Of a stretch of 64,000 nt of DNA, positions 38,801-47,800 are shown piece by piece. The DNA is taken from the NCBI GenBank assembly GCA_013298775.1, contig JAAFIV010000010.1, positions 1 to 64,000 on the forward strand, in the 5' to 3' direction. Position numbers and translations under genes: made by a program. This DNA comes from Ignavibacteria bacterium. GTDB taxonomy: Bacteria > Bacteroidota > Ignavibacteria > Kapaibacteriales > UBA4661. The notes beneath the pieces were generated by a model. That model did not search any database and was not told the origin of the DNA. It saw nothing but the letters and a program-made list of their open reading frames with translations. Positions within the stretch are counted from its first letter, which is position 1, and every line of letters begins with the position of its first letter.

Positions 38801-41800
38801 TGGCTCGATAGGCTTGGAACAGCCTGCATTTGACGCTTTGGGCAATTTGTTTGTGGTGGATAGAGTGAATAATGCTATTCGCCGCATTGTTCTGCCGCCT
38901 CCAACTGTTACCAGTTTCAACGCCACCACAGGCTATCCGGGCTTGGGTGTGATTATCAACGGTACAAATTTGGCAAATGTTACGCAAGTTACGTTTGGCG
39001 GCGTGGCTTCGCCGTCGTTTACAGTCATTTCCAACACGCAACTTGTCGCAGCTGTACCTGCGGGCGGTGCGTCGGGGGCGGTGCAAGTAACCAATTCGGT
39101 AGGAAACGGTTCGCTGACTGGGTTTACCTTTACAGCAGTCATTCCGCCGATTTCTACCTACGCCGGAAATGCTGCACCTTTGGGCTTTGCCGACGGTACG
39201 CAAGGCGCAGCGCGGTTTAATGGTCAGGTGGGCATTGCCTTCGATGGAACGAACTTGTATGTTGCCGACACGGACAATCATCGTATTCGGAGAATTACCG
39301 CAGCTGGCGTGGTAACAACGTTTGCAGGAAGCGGCACGGCAGGATTTGCCGATGCAACAGGTACAGCGGCACAATTTAACCGACCAGCAGGACTAACCAT
39401 AGATGGAGTGGGGAATATACTGGTCGCCGATTATTTGGGAAATCGTATTCGCGTCATTACGCCGGGCGGCGTTGTTTCTACTCTTGCCGGAAGCGGAGTG
39501 GCAGGCTTTAACGATGCTACGGGAACGGCGGCGCAGTTCAACAATCCAGTAGCCGTCGCGCTCAGTGGCGGATTTGTGTATGTAGCCGACCAAGGCGGCT
39601 TCCGCATTCGCCGCATAACCTATCCGGGTGGCGTGGTTACGACGCTGGCAGGAAGCGGCGTGTCAGGATTTGCCGATGGAACAGGTGTGGCGGCGCAATT
39701 TGCTCTTACCGAAGGCATGACGGTTGATGGCGCAGGAAACCTCTATGTTACCGATTATGGAAACCATCGTATTCGGAAAATTACTCCCGCAGGTGCGGTA
39801 ACAACCCTCGCTGGAAGCGGCACAGCAGGTTATCTGGACGGACCCGGAGCAACGGCACAATTTAACACTCCGCGTGGCATTACCACTGATGCTGTCGGTA
39901 ATCTCTATGTTACCGATGCGGGCAATGCTCGTATCCGCGTTATTACTCCGTTGGGGGATGTTACCACATTTGCCGGAAGTGGTACGGCGGGCTTCCAAGA
40001 CGGAACTGTGGGAGCAGGGCAATTTTCTACGGTTATTGAACATCTTGTCTTTAATGCCGCAGGAGCATTGTTTGTCGCGGACAGAGGCAACAACGCCATT
40101 CGCCGCATTACACCGCAAATTCTCGTTACGTCGTTCACACCCACCAGCGCAGGTCCGAGCGACGTTGTAACAATAAGTGGTTCCGGCTTTACCGGCGCAA
40201 CCCAAGTGCAGTTCGGTGGCGTAAATGCTGCTTCTTTCACTGTCGTCAATAACAACACCATCACCGCAACACCTGCGGCGGGTGGCGCGACGGGCAGCGT
40301 GAGTGTTACTGCGCCCTTGGGAATGGCTTCGCTTGTGGGTTTTACGTTTTTGCCGAATGTGTTTTACTACGTGGGTCCTGCCGACGCTTCGGTGAACACG
40401 AGTTGGAACTCGGTATTGGGCGGAGGCGGCGTAAATCCTACTCCGGCGCAGTTTATGAACAAAGCGGGCGATACCTACATTTGCCCCACAAGTGTTCCGT
40501 TAGTATCTGTTGGAACGCCGCTGACGGTGGGCAATGGCGTAACGGTGAATGTACAGGCTAACGTAATATTCAACCTCGGCGGCTTAGTGCCAATGACGCT
40601 GAACGCAGGTAGCACCTTTAATATTCTTGCCACTGGTACGGTTGCAGTTGCTGGCGGGGTAGTTACAAATAATGGTACGTTGAATGTCGCGGGTTCTCTT
40701 GCTTTTGGCGGTCCACCAGCCTTTACGGGTACTTCTCCAATATACGTTGCTGGCAGTTCACTTGCATATGGTCAATCAGGCAACGGTACGGCAGGTGCCG
40801 AATGGTCCACCATCATGCCCGCAGGAGTTGGGATAGTGATTGCAAAGTTTGGTGCAACATCCATTACTCTCCCCTCAAACCGTGTGGTCAATGGTTCAAT
40901 CCTCTTGAATAGTGGAGTTCTCAGTCTTGGTGCTGCTACGCTTACCTTAAACGGCGCAAGTACACTTACCCCCGGACTTGTACAAGGCGGCGCAGGCTCT
41001 GGTTTAACCATAGGCGGTGCTGGTGCAATTACGGGTAATCTTACCCTTACAGCCCCACAAACACTCGGTGCAGGGCTAACAATGAGCCGAGCAGGAGCAA
41101 CGCTGACGCTTGCTTCGCCGCTTACCGCCACGCCCGTTACGGTGAATAGCGGCGGTAGTCTGAATACAGGTGCGCTTGCACACACGTTCTCAGGGCTTAA
41201 TGTTGGTAATATTTCTACCTTGACCGTCGCGGCAGGTGGCTCTGTTACGCCAACGGCAAACTATTCGGTCGCTGGTTCTATTGTCATAGACGGCGTTTTC
41301 GATGCAGGTACAAATGTCGCAAGCGGTACAGGCGGTATTGCTGTGAATGCGGCGGGAATGTTCTCCACAGCGCATCCTGCGGGCTTGGCGGGCGCACTCA
41401 CGAATACGGGCGGCAACACATACAATGGCACTGTCCGCATACAAGGCGCGACGGTGGGCAATACTGCTGGATTGAACTTGGTGAATCTCATCATAGACCG
41501 CGCCACTGCTGTTACGCTACCGCAAAATATCACCATTACGGGCGTTTTGAATGTTGCGAGCACAGGCAATTTCGACCTCGCAGGACGGCAGCTTTCGCTC
41601 ACCGCCACCGCTAGCACCAGCACTAGTGCCACAGGCACAATAGACGCAAGCGGTATAGGTTCAAGCATTTTGCTCAATACCGCAACGCTGAACGGAGAGC
41701 ATTTCACAGGCGGCGCAATTCGGCAACTTAATGTCAATAGCGTTCCGACTCTTTCCAACAGCCTCGCTATTACGGGGCTGCTCAATATGGGTAATGACCT

Positions 41801-44800
41801 TACGCTTGCCGCGCCGCATGGACGCTTGTGGCTACGCTCTCCAGCCACGCTGAACGCTCCCGGAACGCGCATTCAAGGCACGAACACCACGAGCGAAGTA
41901 ATGATTGAAGGCGGCTTCAATGGCGGCACAATGCCAAGTGCATTTGGAAATCCTTACAATGGCGCAATTACCTTTTTAGGTGCGGAAAACTTCACGGGCG
42001 CACTCACCATGAGCGCGGCGGCGGGCGCACTCACGCTCAACGGCAATGTGAACGTGCAAGCCACATCCACACTCAGCTTGAACCAAACCGCCGCAAACTC
42101 GCTCACAGGAACCGCCACGCTACAAGGCGCGGGCGCGACTTCCATCATTGTGCTTGGCAATGGCTTCAATGCTGGTGTTGTACCTGCGCTGCGCTTTGCA
42201 AATCCGCTCAATGCAAACCTAACCACGCCGGGCGGTGTTGCTACCTTGTCGGGCGGCAATCTCACGCTGGGAGGCGCACAAACACTCACACTTGGCGGAC
42301 GCTTGACCACAAGTTTGGCGAATACGCTCACGGTTACCAATACAGCAACAACATCAATTGCGGGTGCAAGCGCGACAAATTACATTGACGGACCGCTTGA
42401 ACGCCAGCTTTTAGGCGGCATTGCGGCAAATGGTACGACCTATCTTCTGCCCATTGGCGAAGGTACAAGTTATCGCCCTATGACCTTGCGCGACATTCGC
42501 ACGGGCGCATCACCACTCGTGCGGGGAACGGTTGCTCCTTCTGGTGCGACCATGCCTGACAATCTCACCATTCTTTCGCTTCTTTCAGGCAGAAACTGGC
42601 AATTAGAGCAGCTTTCGGGCGTATTTACCTCCACCACGCTAGAATTGACCGAAGGTGGACTTACACCAACGGATTTGATTGGCATTTCTACCACGCAAGC
42701 AGGTACATACTCCAGCATTGGCGGCATTCCGGGCGCAGGTTTTGTTCGCTCGAATGTGCAAGCTGGTCTCGGCAATAGATTTTACGCCATTGCTGGCACG
42801 CCGCCTGGTACATTTTTTTACAACGAAACCCTCATGGGCGATGCCTCGTTGCCAACTTCGTGGAATTCCGTTCCGAATGGAAGCGGCGTAGCTGCGAGCT
42901 TGGGGCTGATGACAAGCGGCATTGGAACGGCGTTCATCGTGCGAAGTGGCATTACAGCAAATGCTTCGAGCAGTCTCACGTTTGGACCAAGCGTTACACT
43001 CACCTTGCAACCCTCATCAAACCTCACCGTGCAATCAGGAACGCTGACGGTGAACGGCACAGCAAACGTTTCTGGTATCTTGGCAATTGGTGACGGCGCG
43101 ACGCTGGCAAATGCTGGCTCAACGACAATTGCGGCAAACGGGACGCTTCGTATGATGGGCAATGGAGCTGTAAGCGGCACTGCGCCTGTCTTTGCAGCAA
43201 CAACGTCTGCACTTGAATACACAGGCACAACGCCAAAAACGGCGGGAAGTGAATGGCAAAACCCGCTTCCATACACGGTACGCGTTGCAAACGCAGGTGG
43301 TGTGCGGCTTTCCAGCACACGTACCCTTGCAAATACCGCAAACGTGAATGTTCAAACAAACGGTGTTTTGACGATTGGCGATGGCGCGAATCTGGTAAAT
43401 GATGGTAACATCTTGGTTGGCGGACTAGGAAGAATGCGCCTCGACGGGAATGCACAACTGTCGGGCGCAAGCGGCATCACCTACCTTTCCACGTCCACGC
43501 TTGAATTTAGCAATGCCACCGCAACACCAAACCCAACGGCTGGAAACAAGGCATTTCCTACGCCAATGAACGCAAACGTTATCGTAAACAACGCCGTTAC
43601 GCTGGGTGAAAGCAAGCAAATAAACGGCTCGTGGACAGGCATTGGCGGCAGTGTAAATTTGAATGGGAACACACTTACGCTGAATGACGCAATTGCATTC
43701 GGCGGAACAAGTTTTGTCGGTAATGCTACAAGCGGCTTAGTAATTGCTGGAAGCGGCGCAATAACTGGTCTCACGACCATCACAGGCGGCGCAATCGGAA
43801 CATTGACTATGAATCGCGCTGGCGCGACACTCACAAACACCGCACCAGTACAGGTTGCCAGCACATTAACCTTGCAAAATGGCTTTATTTCAACAACATT
43901 GGGAATGATAACGCTCACAAACCCAGCAGTTACGGGTTTAGTGGGCGGTTCGGTAATGTCGTACATTATTGGTGGTTTGGAGCGAACATTGCAAGCAAAT
44001 TTGTCCGCAAGCCCGCTTCAATACCTATTTCCTGTTGCAAAAAATGGTGCATATTTACCACTCATTGTAACAAACCTTACAACGGGTGTAACCGCGCCAA
44101 TTGTCCGCACAGAGGCATTTAATACTGGTGTTGCTGGAAGTACGTTGTCGGTTGTGGGTAGTCTCAGCCTTACCGAATACTGGCAAACTACGCTTGTAAG
44201 CGGCGCGTACACAAGCGGCGCGGCAATCCTGACGCGCCCAACGCTGGCAGCAAGCAACAGCACAGCCTTCACCGCAGGAGTGGGAACAGTATTTAATCCA
44301 TCGGGCGGAACGCTTGCAGGAATGAACCCAACGGCAACGCTTACAAGTAGCGTGGTTGCTGGTTTAGGGCGGTTTGCTGTTACGTTCCCTTCGTCGGTGT
44401 TGATTGGTAATTTTTCGCCAAAAACTGGTGGCGGGGGAACAATAGTAACCATCACGGGTTCAGGCTTTACGGGTGCAAGTGCGGTGCGTGTGGGCGGCAT
44501 GAATGTTACTTCCTTTGTTGTCAATTCACCCACTTCCATCAACGCAACGCTTGCAAGCGGCATGACGGGTACGATTGACGTTATCACTGGCTTGGGAACA
44601 GGTACATCAGATTCTACGTTTGTTTTCACACCACCACCAACAATCACCTCCTTTTCACCAACTGGTGGTGGCACAGGAACACTTGTAACGCTCACGGGAA
44701 CAAACTTTATCGGCGTTACGAGTGTACGCTTCGGCTCAACGTCGGTAACGTTTACGGTTCTTTCTCCGACGCAAATTCGCGTGCAATCGCCTCTGAATGG

Positions 44801-47800
44801 GTACGCACCTATTCAGGTAACTGCTACGGGTGGCTCTGTAACAACTCTGCAAGCCTTTACCCAACAACTTTTGCCAGAAATCTATTCCTTTAGCCCCACA
44901 ACAGGTTGTCCGGGAACATTGGTAACAATTATTGGCAAAAATTTCTCGTCGAATATCACCGATGTTGATTTTGGCTTCAAAACAGCCGTTCCGTTTGATA
45001 CTGTCTCCTCAACGGTTCTGACGGCAACAGTTTCGCCGCTTGGGGCAACGGGTCTAGTGCGCGTCGGCGTTCCAGGATATTGGGCAATTGCTCCGCAAAT
45101 GTTTACCTTTACAACATCTTGTACTACCTCCGCCGTCGTCGTTCGCCCTGATTCTGCTGTCGCTGGTGATGTCCTCACGCTTTCAGGACGTGATTTTTCA
45201 AAAGCCGACCGGTTTACATTTGTGAATGGCTCTACCTTCATTGAACAAACGCCCCTCTCGCAAACGAGGGATACGGTGAAACTTACCATGCCACCACTTT
45301 CCTTTAGCGGCGACCGAATCCGAATGAGAATACAATTTCAATTGAATACAAATGTTGATACAACTGCATCCTTTCTTGCGCTGCAAACTCCCGCCATTAC
45401 TGGCTTTTTTGATAGTACCAATACAAGGGCAATAACCGAAGGAACGCGCGGCGCACGTATCACCATTCGTGGGCAATATTTCCACAGACTTACGAATGTA
45501 CGCTTTGGCAGCACCTCAGCAACTATTTTATCCAGCACTCCAACCGTCATTCAAGTACGAGTACCAGAGACAGCACAATACGGCTTTGATATTGTCTCCG
45601 TGAATGCTCGGGGCGTATGGGTTTCAGCACCAGAGCGCTGGTTTACTATTCCACCTCGCCCAAAGATTCTCACGCAATCGCCGCTTGATAGCGGGGAAGT
45701 CGGCGAAACAGTGCTGCTTCGGGGCGAGAACTTTTTCCCTGATAGCCGTGTGTTTTTCAATAGCAGTTCGTCCTTCAATCGCATACCAGCCGCATCAGTA
45801 CGAGTGATTTCAATGGATAGCGTGGCGGCGGTTGTTCCCGTTGGCGCACGTGATGGATTTATTACACTGTATAATTTTTATGATAGTGCTGCCGGACCCA
45901 GAATCTTTCGCATCGCTCAACCCAAAACCCGCATCATATCATTCTCGCCTGAGCGCGGCGGTGTGGGAACGGCAGTGCGCCTCACTGGTGTTCTCTTCGA
46001 TACAACGGGCGGCGCAGTTGTCTCTTTCAACGGTTTACCCGCACGAACACTGGTTTCTTCGACTACCGACGCACTTGCAATTGTACCTGCGGGCGTGAGT
46101 GTTGGCGCGGCGAGTGTCAGTATCACGGGTAGAAATGGCGCGTTTACCTCAACGCGAGCATTTATCGTGCTTCCCGCGCCTGTGATTACCGACATTGACC
46201 CCGTTTCTGGCGGCGTAGATGATACAATTACGCTCACAGGGCGCAATTTTACTGGTGTTACGACGGTTACGATAAATGGTCGTGCGCTGCAAAATATGGT
46301 TGTGGTTTCGGATAGAAGCATTACCGCGAGTTTGACGGATATTCCCGTCGGACTTGGCACGGTAACAGCTTTCAGCGAAGGCGGGCAGGGAAGTTATCCC
46401 GTGCAGTTTGAATTATTGCCGCCAAGCCTTGCAAATGCGCCACGTATTGAATCGTTCTCGCCCGCCTTTGGTCCTGCGGGAACGCGCATTGTGGTTCGCG
46501 GGCGCAATTTCTTCACGATAGCATCGGCGCGGGTTGGGGGCGTTTTTGCGACAGTGGAGCAGATTTCCACGACAGAAGTAATTGTGATAGTTGGGCGCGG
46601 CGCGACAGGCGCAATCACGCTTACGAACGAGTTTGGTTCGCGCGGAAGCCGCACACCGTTCCGCTTCCAAACGCCATTGGATTTAGATTCCATCGCGCTT
46701 GTGGCATTCTACAATGCCCACAGACCAAGCCCCAATGCGATTCCTGGAGCAAATTGGTTTACGGTAAATCCAATACAAACATGGCAGGGAATCACCGTCG
46801 GACGTGCGGGCGAAGACGACCGTATTTTGGGAATAGTGCTTACTAATGCAAGTATTCGTGCGGTGTCTGCGCTTCAAACGCAAGAGTTGGTAAAAATTTC
46901 CGAACTCCGTATCCTGAACCTCAGTAATAACGCGCTCTCTGGCGGTATTCCCGCTCAATTTGCTCAGTTCCGTACGCTAACCGAATTACGCCTTGCAAAT
47001 AATACGTTCTCTGAAGCAATTCCCGTCGCACTCGCAGAGCTTTCTGCGCTGGAAATTCTCGACCTACGACGGAATCAATTGACGGGCAATATCCCCACAC
47101 GGCTTGTTTCCTTGCCGCAACTGAGGGTCTTGTTGCTGTCGGATAATCGTTTCACAGGAAACCTTCCAACGCCGATAAACACTGGGCTTGCAAGTAAATT
47201 CACGACACAAACAAATGCTGCGTCGGTATTAGAAATGCTGGACGCAAGCAATAATCAGCTCTCTGGCGCGATTCCCGCAACGATAAACGCTTATGCGCAA
47301 CTTCGTGTGCTGGGCTTGTCGAATAACGAATTTACAGGGGCAATTCCGCAAAGCCTCGGTAATTGCTTGTTCCTCACAGACCTCGCCCTCAACAATAACC
47401 GCTTGAGCGGTACTGTCCCTGCCGATGTGCTGCGTTGTGTGCGCCTAGAGCGTTTGCATCTTGAAAATAATAGATTAACGTTTGTTCCAAACCTTACTCC
47501 GCTCAATCGCCGCTTGAAATCGGTGTTTGTTGGAAATAACCGTTTAGATTTTGGTTCGCTTGAGCCAAATATCACCATGGACACGCTTCGTTACACGCCG
47601 CAAGATACCTTAGACGTTGCAGAGCGCATCATAACTGGTGTTGTGGGCTTGCCGCTCCGAATGCCGCTTACGGTGGGCGGCGCGAGCAATCGCTTTGCGT
47701 GGGAACGCAACGGACGTAGTATTGACGGGCTTCCAACGGCATTTGCACTTGCCGACACAGGAGAATATGTATGCCAAATCACGAATGCACGCGTCCCGAA

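Noticed and set aside
33020-40350. CRISPR-like or satellite array
   Set aside because: The repeats are protein-coding NHL blades with variable third codon positions and no spacer structure.
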